DNA of 64,000 bases from Encephalitozoon hellem ATCC 50504 (Eukaryota > Microsporidia > Unikaryonidae), in contig NC_018474.1 in NCBI RefSeq assembly GCF_000277815.2, forward strand, positions 149,234 to 213,233. Direction: 5' to 3'. The position numbers were made by a program, and so were the translations under genes. Shown here one piece after another: positions 25,308 through 34,333 of the stretch (positions are counted from its first letter, which is position 1; each line of letters opens with the position of its first letter). The notes beneath the pieces are model-generated. The model ran no database searches. It was not told the DNA's origin and worked only from the letters and a program-made list of their open reading frames with translations.

Positions 25308-26885
25308 ATGATATTAGCCTTGCTTTTGCTTGGAAGTATTGTAAGGGCCGATATATTCGACAATGCCAGCCTAGAAAAAGTTCTAAGTGAAGGCCTGAAG
25401 AGCGACAGCAGTGGTAATTCGGGAGCCAATAGCACCTCTTTATCCCAAGCACCTAAGGAGGAAAAGTTGTCTTCAACCCTTACCGGGGCTTCACCCTCCT
25501 CCTCGTATAGTATACCGTCTGTAAGCCAAGCTTCAATATCGACAGTAACCTCTGGAAAAAAGAATGAAGAGGAAACGCCGATTATAATAATAACTCAGGA
25601 AAACTCAAAAAGCAAAGGAGGAAAAGAACAAGAGGAAAGGATAGCCAGCATTGTGAAAAATGCGATTTCTGGTACTAAGTCTGGTACTAAACCGAATACA
25701 GGATCCGCCATCAAAAAGGAGGCAGAAGGAGGTGAGGAGTCTGGTAGTAGTGAGATTAAAGAGGCATCAGATGGAGGAGACAAGAAAGGTAGTCCAAACT
25801 CCATTGGAAGCACTCTTTCTCCTGTTGTGGCAAATGCCGTTGGAGGTAGTAGCAATTTAGAAGATTCCTATTGGACAACTGTTATTGTCGATAACAAACT
25901 GAGAAAGGTCAAGGTCAATGTCAAGGTCATGACTGTTGTGGAAAGCATCGATGATGCAGTAAAGTGCACCTCCAAAGATGGTGATACAAAAGAAAAGGAA
26001 AAGAAGTTCAATTTCTGGAATAAGGCTGAGGAAAAGTCTAAGGGTGGAGACATTCCTACCACTGTTTCTGTTCCTTATAGCAAAGAAAAGGATTCAAAGA
26101 AAACAACGTCTCAGAGCTCTAAGACTTCCACAAAGAGCAGCAGTAGTGATGGGAAGGCAAAGAAGACTGCTGAGGCCTCAAAGTCCGTCGAGCCTGAGGT
26201 TGCTTCATCCTCTGTTTTGTCTGGAAAAAGCAGCGAATCCAAGAAAGAGTCTGAAAGCACAAGTGCATCTGTGAAGTCTAGCATTGCCAGTGCATCAGAA
26301 AGCACTGGAACTTCGAAGAAAGGCACCAAAGATGAGTCTATCAGCTCAAAGCACAATAAGTCTGCTGGATCTACAAAACCGTTCTCCGAATCATCTACAA
26401 AGCATAAAGCTACAGAAAGTAAGAGCATTACTGAAACTGCCACAAAAGAAAAGAATAAGAAAAAAGAATCTGTGTCAGCAACGCTTTCAAGCCGTGCTTC
26501 ACAAGGGCTTTCTTCGGTGTCCAGCGTGGCATCTTCAAAGAATAAGAAGAAAGCTTCGTCTTCCAAGGAAAGTGCAAGCGCGTCATCCAAGATGCCAACT
26601 TCTAGTATATCTCATAGCTCAAAGAAATCAGGAACATCAAAAGATGCTAAGGACACAAATGCCTCAAAGTCGGAAAAGGAAAGCAAGTCAGGATCGGAGA
26701 AGAAGGAAGTCAATCCCGAGATGAATGAGCTTTTCTATGTTCTTAAAAACATGCCTGGAAAAGTTAGCATCAGCAATCCCGAGGGAAAGATGTTCGTGGA
26801 AGGGAACTTTGTTGCGCTAAAAGAAGAGAAGTTGAAAAACAAGAAATTTAAGTTCTCAGGCTACATCCAAGCAGAACATAGTTAA
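25308..26885 (+). CDS. Secreted Ser/Lys-rich protein (gene B of cluster)
   Basis: 525 aa. The signal peptide is clear (I-L-A-L-L-L-L-G-S-I-V-R-A). Residues 20-180 are polar. A short Val-rich ordered segment follows at ~185-220 (W-T-T-V-I-V-D ... V-K-V-M-T-V-V). Residues 240-470 are Ser/Lys/Thr-rich low complexity with many potential O-glycosylation sites. The last ~50 residues (G-K-V-S-I-S, E-G-K-M-F-V-E-G-N-F, F-S-G-Y-I-Q) look like a shortened version of the small domain of the genes at 22606 and 27019. It lacks the Cys signature at its end. It lies 146 bp after gene A. Probably extracellular; the role is unknown. Confidence 0.8.
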   Translation: MILALLLLGSIVRADIFDNASLEKVLSEGLKSDSSGNSGANSTSLSQAPKEEKLSSTLTGASPSSSYSIPSVSQASISTVTSGKKNEEETPIIIITQENSKSKGGKEQEERIASIVKNAISGTKSGTKPNTGSAIKKEAEGGEESGSSEIKEASDGGDKKGSPNSIGSTLSPVVANAVGGSSNLEDSYWTTVIVDNKLRKVKVNVKVMTVVESIDDAVKCTSKDGDTKEKEKKFNFWNKAEEKSKGGDIPTTVSVPYSKEKDSKKTTSQSSKTSTKSSSSDGKAKKTAEASKSVEPEVASSSVLSGKSSESKKESESTSASVKSSIASASESTGTSKKGTKDESISSKHNKSAGSTKPFSESSTKHKATESKSITETATKEKNKKKESVSATLSSRASQGLSSVSSVASSKNKKKASSSKESASASSKMPTSSISHSSKKSGTSKDAKDTNASKSEKESKSGSEKKEVNPEMNELFYVLKNMPGKVSISNPEGKMFVEGNFVALKEEKLKNKKFKFSGYIQAEHS

Positions 26886-27018
26886 CGAATTAAACATTCA
26901 ATTTCGTACTTCTTTTTATTTATCTCAGGGAAAAAAGCCTTCTGAAACAGCTGAAACAAGTTTCAGAAAAAGACTGCTGTCAATATAAGGACTTAAATAT
27001 GTAATTATCTCCTTTTCA

Positions 27019-27960
27019 ATGAGAACAATCCACAAGTTCGGAATAGCAAGAGTCATATACCTTATTTTGATTTGTAGATACGCTTCTATTTTGTGCCAAG
27101 GGGATGATGAAAGTACCGTTGAAATAGTTCTCTTTAATAATGCCACAGAGAAGATCAAAAGCAAGAGCGATGTGGAGAAAGAACCTACAGCAGAGAACAA
27201 GTCTAAGGAACTTAGAAACATACTAACGGCATTGGTAAGCCATCTTTTGGCTGGAAGCAGACTTAAAAACAACCTTCTCAAGAACTATGATGAGGCTAGC
27301 CAGCTCAATATTACAAAGGGAGACAGCCAGAAGCCTGATGATCCTGGGAAGGCTGAAAAGACTAGCAGCCCTCCACCTCAGGAACCAACTATAGAGATGC
27401 TAGAGAAAATAAAGAGGATCCCTGTAGGGTATAGAACATTCTGCTCCTTCGTTCAGAACCTAGATCTTATCAGGGACAAGCTAAAAAATAGGCCTGGAAT
27501 TAGAAAAATTCAGAATATTTTGGTTTACGAAGAGTATCACCTTACTGATTACTGGGGAAGGCTGAAGTTCAAGAAAGAGGGTGACAAGCTTGTGGACGAA
27601 ACTGGATACTTTGAAGGAGTCAAGGTCAATAGCTTCGAGGATATGCTAACCCAGGGGAGAATGACCAGGACAGGATTTGTCCAGAAAAAGGAAATAGGGG
27701 AGAATGAGGTAAATGAGAATCTAATAACCATGAAGCTCCTTCTTAGTGAGATTGCTAAAGAAAAGAACACCTCAATTCATAACGTGGTTAATGAAGGATG
27801 TAATATGTCTATGGTCGAAGAGCTAGTCTTTTATGGAAATAGCCCATCAGCTCACGATAATGAAATAGTGCATGTCTGTGTGTGCTCTGACTCATTCTGC
27901 AAAGAACCATGCAAAGACATTGTTCCAATGAAAATGGAAAACTTAGAGTTTAGAGATTAG
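27019..27960 (+). CDS. Secreted protein with shared domain (gene C of cluster)
   Basis: 313 aa. The hydrophobic start (V-I-Y-L-I-L-I-C-R-Y-A-S-I-L-C-Q) fits a signal peptide. Residues 30-125 are Lys/Glu/Ser-rich. Residues ~168-216 carry the shared domain (I-L-V-Y, T-D-Y-W-G, L-K-F-K-K-E-G-D-K-L-V-D, G-Y-F-E-G, T-R-T-G-F). A helical region follows. The C-terminus has C-V-C-x(4)-C-x(3)-C, the same spacing as gene A. Of the three it has the least low-complexity sequence and shows the family core best. Size and Lys content recall polar tube protein 2, but I see no convincing PTP2 signature. Confidence 0.82.
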   Translation: MRTIHKFGIARVIYLILICRYASILCQGDDESTVEIVLFNNATEKIKSKSDVEKEPTAENKSKELRNILTALVSHLLAGSRLKNNLLKNYDEASQLNITKGDSQKPDDPGKAEKTSSPPPQEPTIEMLEKIKRIPVGYRTFCSFVQNLDLIRDKLKNRPGIRKIQNILVYEEYHLTDYWGRLKFKKEGDKLVDETGYFEGVKVNSFEDMLTQGRMTRTGFVQKKEIGENEVNENLITMKLLLSEIAKEKNTSIHNVVNEGCNMSMVEELVFYGNSPSAHDNEIVHVCVCSDSFCKEPCKDIVPMKMENLEFRD

Positions 27961-28016
27961 GCTACAGAATAGAAGATAGGGGCCTGACCATCGACATCTC
28001 AAGTAATTAAAAGTAT

Positions 28017-29960
28017 TTAGTTGCTGATAGAGATCCTATCAATGAGCAGGACATCTTCAAGCTCGACTCTCTCATCGGCCATCCTATCCAAAATGTTTTT
28101 GAGTTCATAGAGACCGATGTTCTTGGTAGACTTGGAAGATTTTTCGACCTTACAGAGCCTTACATTTACCTCGTTTGCCCTTGCTTCCTTCTCTCCAACT
28201 ACACATACAAGAGAATATCCGCTTGTTTCAGCAGTTCTTATCCTCTTGTTCAATGTATTGCCATCGTCAATCACATCAACTCTGAATCTACCAAGCACAG
28301 ACCTTATTTTCTCAACGTAGTCAAGATTTCCCATGTTTACGATCGCTATCTGTCTTGGCGATATCCAAAACGGTAACCTCTTTCCAAAGCTTTCAAGAAT
28401 AATGGCAATCATTCTTTCGATGCTCCCGAGGATCGCACGATGTATTATAACGGGGGTCCTGCATTGCCCATCACTGTCACGGTACTTGAGCTCAAATCTT
28501 TGAGGAAGCTGGAAGTCTAGCTGAATCGTTGCGCACTGTATTCGTCTGTCCAGAGCGTCGTGGAGCGTGATATCGATCTTGGGGCCATAGAATGCACCGT
28601 CCCCTTCATTAATCTTAAACACCATTCCACTTTCATCCATAGCCTCGGCAAGAGCCCTTTCTGCTCTGTCCCACTCTTCAATAGACCCCAAGTACTTTTC
28701 TGGCCTTGTGCTTAGTACAAGCTCAAATTTGAATCCAAAGACCCCGTAGACGAAACTCAAGAACTCAAGACACCCTTTGATTTCACTTTTGACCTGATCC
28801 CTGGTGCAGAATATGTGTGCATCGTCCTGCTGAAATCGCCTTACCCTTGTTAATCCTGTAAGAGTTCCACTAAGCTCATTTCTGTGCAAGACACCGAAGT
28901 CTGCAAACCTTAGAGGAAGGTCTCTAAAACTGTGGTCCTGGTGCTTGAACATCACACAATGCCCAGGACAGTTCATGGGTTTCAATGCAAAGTCGTCCCC
29001 TTCAATCATGAACATGTTTTCCTTATAGTTCTGAAGATGCCCGCTTTCCTCCCAAAGCTTTGTGCAGAAAATATTTGGCGTTATAACCTCTTTGAACCCC
29101 CTTTTCCTATATTCCTCCCTCAGAAACTCAATCAACGTGTTATACATGATGGCTCCGTTGGGCAAAAAGAAGCACGACCCTGGAGAATATTTCGAAAAGA
29201 AAAAAAGATCGAGCTCGGTCCCTATCTTCCTGTGGTCTCTTTCTTTTGCCTCCTCTTTCTTCTTCAAATACTCTTCCAGCATGTCCTTAGAGGGAAACGT
29301 GATAGCATAAATCCTCTGAAGAGACTTCAGGCTTGGGTCGTTGAGGAAATAGGCCGAGCTATTCTTAAGAACCTTTACAGCCTTGACAACACCTGTCGAT
29401 CTGATATGGGGCCCCAAGCACATGTCAAAGAAGTCTCCGTTTTTGTACACAGAGCTTTCCTTGTCAACTCCTTTCATAATGAAATGCGTTTTGCAAGGAT
29501 TATCTTTGTAGGCATCAAGGAGTTCCTCTTTGCTCTTAATTACTTTCTCAAACTTATAGTTCTTCTTCATGATCCTTGTCATCTCCATTTCAATCTTTTT
29601 ATAATCTCCAGACGAAATAGGCTCTTTTATGTCAACATCGTAGAAAAATCCTTCCTCAACAGGTGGCCCATGCACTAGCTTTGCGTCGGGATAAAGATTC
29701 ACAAGGGCATTTCCTAGTATATGTGCAGAAGAGTGCCAAAAGATTTCTCTGGCACCGTCATCTTCAAACGTTAGGAACTCTAACTTGCAATCCTTTAGTA
29801 TCTCTGTTGACATGTCAGAGTAAACCCCGTCTATTTTACAGGATATGACGTCCTTTCTGTCTTTGCAATGGTTACAGAGAATGTCATATGGCGTTTCCCC
29901 TTGTTTAACCTCTAGGTTCTTTCCTTCAAACTCTACCTTCAACTTAATCTCATCATACAT
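28017..29960 (-). CDS. THS1: Threonyl-tRNA synthetase, cytoplasmic
   Basis: 647 aa. It charges tRNA-Thr. An N-terminal TGS domain (residues ~1-60, K-Q-G-E-T-P-Y-D-I) is followed by the editing domain with H-S-S-A-H and D-M-C-L-G-P-H, so all the expected editing residues are present. The class II catalytic core has M-N-C-P-G-H-C, R-V-R-R-F-Q-Q-D-D-A-H (motif 2) and H-R-A-I-L-G-S-I-E-R (motif 3). The C-terminal anticodon-binding domain ends the protein. The long N-terminal extension of fungal and animal enzymes is absent. Confidence 0.96.
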   Translation of the reverse strand: MYDEIKLKVEFEGKNLEVKQGETPYDILCNHCKDRKDVISCKIDGVYSDMSTEILKDCKLEFLTFEDDGAREIFWHSSAHILGNALVNLYPDAKLVHGPPVEEGFFYDVDIKEPISSGDYKKIEMEMTRIMKKNYKFEKVIKSKEELLDAYKDNPCKTHFIMKGVDKESSVYKNGDFFDMCLGPHIRSTGVVKAVKVLKNSSAYFLNDPSLKSLQRIYAITFPSKDMLEEYLKKKEEAKERDHRKIGTELDLFFFSKYSPGSCFFLPNGAIMYNTLIEFLREEYRKRGFKEVITPNIFCTKLWEESGHLQNYKENMFMIEGDDFALKPMNCPGHCVMFKHQDHSFRDLPLRFADFGVLHRNELSGTLTGLTRVRRFQQDDAHIFCTRDQVKSEIKGCLEFLSFVYGVFGFKFELVLSTRPEKYLGSIEEWDRAERALAEAMDESGMVFKINEGDGAFYGPKIDITLHDALDRRIQCATIQLDFQLPQRFELKYRDSDGQCRTPVIIHRAILGSIERMIAIILESFGKRLPFWISPRQIAIVNMGNLDYVEKIRSVLGRFRVDVIDDGNTLNKRIRTAETSGYSLVCVVGEKEARANEVNVRLCKVEKSSKSTKNIGLYELKNILDRMADERVELEDVLLIDRISISN

Positions 29961-29988
29961 TTCTAGGGGTAAGTAGATATCACAAAAA

Positions 29989-31191
29989 TCAATTATTCAT
30001 GAGGCTTTCACTTCCGTTCTTTCCCTCTTGGATCCTTTCCACCCCCTCTATTAAAAGACATTCAAGAGCTCTTCCCATAACCTTTGGGATCTCGTGCTGA
30101 ATCCTCCTTGCCATGAACTTAATGCCCCTGTAGAGAGGAACTGCCTGTTCTAAAGGCCCTTCCCTAATAATCTTCCTAAAAGAAAAAGCTAAGATGATTT
30201 TCTGTCTTAAACAAAGACTTCCATCAAAGAAGTCGTTCATGACATCGTCAATGAGGAACTTATAAGACCTCTGAATAAGAGAAGAAACAGCATCAACTTT
30301 GTGCTCTTCACGTCCGTCGTAATTCATTAGAACTTTAAATGCTTCTTTACTTTTATGTTTAAGCATTCTTTCGGTCGCATTTTCGACCAAGTTAGGAAAC
30401 CATCTGAAGCAAGCCTCAATCTTCTCAGTCTCCCTCTCATCTTCAATGAGTTTAACGGCTTCTTGAAAATACTTCGGCCTCCAGCTAGTTTCAAGTATCC
30501 CGAGATCGTTTTCCACTTTTCTATAACACTTAAAAACATCGTTTGGATTCTCAAAGTTCTTTTTTGTGTCTTTTTTCAACACATGCTCCGGTATGTCTTC
30601 AATCATTCTCTGTGCTTCGTTCATAGATTCTATATCAAATTCGTTTGTATTTAGCAAGACACTTGCAACAATAGCTCCATGTTCATAGTATTTTCTGCGC
30701 CCATCACTGAAATGATGCGCAATTCCGGACATGAGGACTTTCACCTCGTCAGAATCTATGTCATGGGTTCTCAATGCCAACACGATGCATTTTGTGAAAA
30801 AAAAGTCGTCTTCCTCGCCAATGCTGACAGACAAAAAAACTGTCGACAATGTTTTGAATAGAATCTTGCTGCTACTCATCGCTTTTATGATGTCATAAGA
30901 TATTTCGGAGCGCTGTTCAATGCAGTAACTCATTAGACATTCTTCCTCGAATTTGTCGTTTTTAATCATCTTTTTCTTCTTTTCGTAGAGAAGTACTTGC
31001 GACGATATGTCTAGATCATCGTAGAAATCTAGAAACTCCGGATGCTTTTTCGTCGGGTTTCTTCTGAGATACAGCCCAATAAAGCCTGTAATGTCCGGGC
31101 ATCTTGCAAGAATATCCTTAATGGACGATGTGTGCCTCTCAGCCTCCTTAACTTCTCTCCTTAAGATGTTCTCCATGGGGATGGACTCCAT
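29989..31191 (-). CDS. TEL2: Tel2-like protein (telomere length regulation/TTT complex)
   Basis: 400 aa, against 688 in yeast. Tel2 with Tti1 and Tti2 helps mature PIKK kinases such as TOR. The central part (residues ~210-330) resembles the Telomere_reg-2 domain: R-P-K-Y-F-Q-E-A-V-K-L-I, then a helix with W-F-P-N-L-V, a run of helices, F-F-D-G-S-L-C-L-R-Q-K-I-I-L-A-F and a trailing helix, matching the F-Y-x-x-x-Y-S-L-x-Q-R-x-x-I-L pattern. The N-terminal half is helical and unmatched. A second start, M6 at 31176, directly follows TCCCC and may be the true one. The match rests on one domain. Confidence 0.55.
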   Translation of the reverse strand: MESIPMENILRREVKEAERHTSSIKDILARCPDITGFIGLYLRRNPTKKHPEFLDFYDDLDISSQVLLYEKKKKMIKNDKFEEECLMSYCIEQRSEISYDIIKAMSSSKILFKTLSTVFLSVSIGEEDDFFFTKCIVLALRTHDIDSDEVKVLMSGIAHHFSDGRRKYYEHGAIVASVLLNTNEFDIESMNEAQRMIEDIPEHVLKKDTKKNFENPNDVFKCYRKVENDLGILETSWRPKYFQEAVKLIEDERETEKIEACFRWFPNLVENATERMLKHKSKEAFKVLMNYDGREEHKVDAVSSLIQRSYKFLIDDVMNDFFDGSLCLRQKIILAFSFRKIIREGPLEQAVPLYRGIKFMARRIQHEIPKVMGRALECLLIEGVERIQEGKNGSESLMNN

Positions 31192-31255
31192 TTATAATAT
31201 CAAGGCTATTTATTAGTTCCAATAAACCGGAGTGTACTCAAGGTATACGTCCTCT

Positions 31256-34108
31256 TTAAACTACAGATTGTGGCGACATCTCCTTTTGGGTTCTAGTAAC
31301 AGTGCTGAGGGATGAGACCTCTATATCATTTACTAGTGGCGCCAGCTTTTCAACAATATCGTCTATAACCGTGTCTTCTGAGACTAATAGACTTTCATCT
31401 GGGATCTTTTTTTCCTTTAACTTATCCACAATCTTATCAATACTCTGTTCTTTGCTTTCTTCAGGGCTCATTGTTCGTGGATATACCGAAGAGGTCGATA
31501 GGTTAGAGTATGATGTAGAGGACTTCTCTTGTGCGTCTAATGACGAAGATGGCCTTTGTGAAATAGAGGCATTTATGCTTGCTGTTGAGAAAAGAGATTC
31601 GGTGCTGTTTGCCATTGTCTTAGCAGGTGTGCTGCTTCCATCGTGAATAGACGACCTCGATATAGTAGGAGATATGGACTCAGAGTTGGAGGTACTTTCT
31701 TTTAAGACAATTCTTTGATCCTGTATATCTCTAAGCTTCAATAACTTACCTCCTATCTGAACAACTTTATCAGTGAATTCATTCAACTTTCTCTCGATAT
31801 TCTTCACACGCTCTTCAACAATAGAGCTTACAGCACTAAGATGCATGCTACTATCAAAGTCCCTTATTACCGTAGTTCTAACAACATCTGTTATGGTTCT
31901 GTGTCTTGTGCCCTTTCCACCGTCCGCAGTTTCAGAATGTGCCCCACTCATATCATTTTTTGTGTCAAGGAAGCTTGCAACAGTTGGGTGCTGCAAGTCT
32001 TTAAATCTTCTCTCCTTTCTAAGCTGCCTTTCCAGGTCAAGCTCTTTCCTACCTGTGGGCTCTTTAAGGAATGAAACTATAGGGGAAAGGGAATGCTGCT
32101 CAGGCTCTCTGTCATTTGAAGATTCAAAGTCCCCTAGAACTGGAGACATGGCTTCGTAAGATTCACTGTTGTTTGTATTATCGTCTTCTAAACCTTTCCA
32201 TAGCCCATCTCCCTTATAGGCCAATGATGAAACCTCTTCTATAATGTCTTCTCTGCTTCGAGTTTTAGTCTTGTTGGCATCAGCAACGTCGTGTGTTCTA
32301 TCCTTCCATCTACCGTCTAAGCTTGATTCTATGCTGTAGGGCATGAGTCTTGACTTAGATCGCCTCTCTTCCTTCAAGCGGGATGCGATACTCTTTTCAT
32401 AAATAGCCCCGTCTCTATACAGTTCATATATTTTCTTCAATGATTCAAGAGCACTATCCTCGTCTCTTTCTTTTCTTCTGGTAGACATCAAAATTTCGAT
32501 AAGATTCTTATATCGTTCTTCGTTTGCCACAATTTTCTGATATATATTGTCCAGTTTCTTTTCATAGCTTTCATAAGATGGCTCTAACCCCTCTTTAGAT
32601 TTAGGATCCAATGGCGTAGGAAGGTAGGGGCTTTTTATCTCTAAAGGATGGATAATAGAAACAGCAGATGTATGGCCTTTGGTCCTTGAGGCTATTTTTG
32701 TGACCGTGGTTGTAATCTCCTTGATCACAGTGCTATTGCCAGGAAGTGCCCTTCTGCTCTCAGAAATAGTGGTACTATTTTTTAGCATGTCAAAAATGCT
32801 TCTTATGAGTTCTCTGGTGTGTTCATCGTAATACGAATTGTTTGTCTCTTTTGTGGGAAGCATTGCTGACGAGGATTTACACGTAGAAGTTGTGCGAATC
32901 CTCTCAACAGTAGTTGTTATTGTTCGTAGCGCAGCGGACACTCTAGAGCTTTGTGATGTCTCACTGGACATTGAGCTTGCACTTCTTGTACTGTTCTGTG
33001 CCGGTATATTAAGGAGACTCTTAATTTTTTCAAGAATCTGAATGTCTATCAAAGTGTTGGCCATCCCGTCAGCCATGGGTTTTCTAGAACTTCTGCTCTG
33101 CACTGATGATGTGATATCAGGCTCTTGGTCCTCAAAGTTTGCACTATTTCTGTTACTATCAGAGTTTCCTACAAACACGGTTTTTAGAATAGTCTTCACA
33201 GTATCGTCAGATCTTTTGCGAGGAGACCCTTTTTGCCTTGTAACAGTTCTAGTTGTCAATATGGTTTGTGTTTCTGTTTTCCTTACTGGCTCGTTATGCT
33301 CTTGCTTCTCAACCTTGGCTGTGGTTGTAGTAGTTGTTATGCTAGTTGTTTTCAGAGTGATTATAGAAACAGAGCCTATGGAGTCCCTTTTAGATGCATT
33401 AAGCCCTTCCTCAGAAGCGGGCTCGAAGGTTTCCTTAATGAATATCGGTATCATGTTGTTTCTCTCTAGAATTATAGGTTCCGAATGGTCGATAGGTATT
33501 CTTGATGGAGCACTTGAGAAAAAAGAGGTATTGTCCATAGCATCCACGTGCGGAGTGGAATATTCAACTGGGCTTTTTGTGCAGATTCCTTCTATTCTAG
33601 GATTGTTGAGAACATATTCATAAAGAATTTTCATATCATCGTTTATACTCGGTTGCTCTTTTGCTCCACGAATCCTATTAGCTTGACTGTACAGGTCACA
33701 AATTTTATACGAAGATCCGTTATAAAAAATGGTATTGCTGTCAGAATCAGAAATCCTTATTGACGGCTTTCTTGCTGTGATATCGTCATTTCTAAGAGTT
33801 TGGGCATTGCTATTTCTTTCAATGTTCTTTTCTATGAACCTAATAAAAGGCCTTTCTTCTTGTTGTAAAATCTTTCTGATGGTCACCACAGACGGCTTTT
33901 TCGTTTCCAGAGTCCCTATAGCTCTAGAGATTCTGTTTCCAGGCACATATGCCTTTAGACAGGAGTCTTTACACCTTTGATCATCAATTCTGCAGTTGCA
34001 GAGCATCTCCTTCGCAGTGTTACCTTCGTTAGCTTGTAGCTTTACGATCTGGGCAGTTACGTATATACCCAAAAAAAGGAATATGACAGACAGCTGAATG
34101 CCAAGCAT
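31256..34108 (-). CDS. Large secreted Thr/Ser-rich protein (gene D)
   Basis: 950 aa. The signal peptide is clear (Q-L-S-V-I-F-L-F-L-G-I-Y-V-T-A). Right after it, residues ~36-50 hold C-N-C-x(6)-C-x(3)-C, the spacing seen near the ends of genes A and C apart from a longer middle gap. Residues 60-190 are a polar region with I-F-Y-N-G-S-S-Y-K-I-C. From 225 to 480 there are many Thr clusters (T-T-T-T-T-T, T-V-T-R, T-I-T-T-T-V-E). The rest is Ser/Arg/Glu-rich with coiled-coil-like stretches (N-I-E-R-K-L-N-E-F). There is no membrane anchor. It is probably a mucin-like extracellular protein. Confidence 0.8.
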   Translation of the reverse strand: MLGIQLSVIFLFLGIYVTAQIVKLQANEGNTAKEMLCNCRIDDQRCKDSCLKAYVPGNRISRAIGTLETKKPSVVTIRKILQQEERPFIRFIEKNIERNSNAQTLRNDDITARKPSIRISDSDSNTIFYNGSSYKICDLYSQANRIRGAKEQPSINDDMKILYEYVLNNPRIEGICTKSPVEYSTPHVDAMDNTSFFSSAPSRIPIDHSEPIILERNNMIPIFIKETFEPASEEGLNASKRDSIGSVSIITLKTTSITTTTTTAKVEKQEHNEPVRKTETQTILTTRTVTRQKGSPRKRSDDTVKTILKTVFVGNSDSNRNSANFEDQEPDITSSVQSRSSRKPMADGMANTLIDIQILEKIKSLLNIPAQNSTRSASSMSSETSQSSRVSAALRTITTTVERIRTTSTCKSSSAMLPTKETNNSYYDEHTRELIRSIFDMLKNSTTISESRRALPGNSTVIKEITTTVTKIASRTKGHTSAVSIIHPLEIKSPYLPTPLDPKSKEGLEPSYESYEKKLDNIYQKIVANEERYKNLIEILMSTRRKERDEDSALESLKKIYELYRDGAIYEKSIASRLKEERRSKSRLMPYSIESSLDGRWKDRTHDVADANKTKTRSREDIIEEVSSLAYKGDGLWKGLEDDNTNNSESYEAMSPVLGDFESSNDREPEQHSLSPIVSFLKEPTGRKELDLERQLRKERRFKDLQHPTVASFLDTKNDMSGAHSETADGGKGTRHRTITDVVRTTVIRDFDSSMHLSAVSSIVEERVKNIERKLNEFTDKVVQIGGKLLKLRDIQDQRIVLKESTSNSESISPTISRSSIHDGSSTPAKTMANSTESLFSTASINASISQRPSSSLDAQEKSSTSYSNLSTSSVYPRTMSPEESKEQSIDKIVDKLKEKKIPDESLLVSEDTVIDDIVEKLAPLVNDIEVSSLSTVTRTQKEMSPQSVV

Positions 34109-34113
34109 ATAAC

Positions 34114-34124
34114 TTTTGTTTACT
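34114..34124 (-). promoter_or_regulatory. AGTAAACAAAA element upstream of gene D
   Basis: On the minus strand this is identical to the 11-mer before the 22606 gene and lies five bases before the ATG at 34108. Confidence 0.3.
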
Positions 34125-34333
34125 CTATTTTTTCTATAGTTTTATTTTGTTTCATGTGTAAAGAACTCAGACCAGAAATGAAGCATTGGAAAGAAGATAG
34201 AGGAGTATCTAGTAAAATGCCCAGATCTTCAGTTCTAGTTTTTTGTATCTGTACTGCACTTTTCTGGTTCACACTCTAAGATCAGAGTATGTAAATAAAG
34301 TAAAACATTGTTTTAGATTATCTATAAAAGCTC

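Noticed and set aside
27019..27960. Identification of gene C as polar tube protein 2
   Set aside because: Size and Lys content fit roughly, but I could not see decisive PTP2 features and the neighbouring genes do not have the PTP1 layout I recall.
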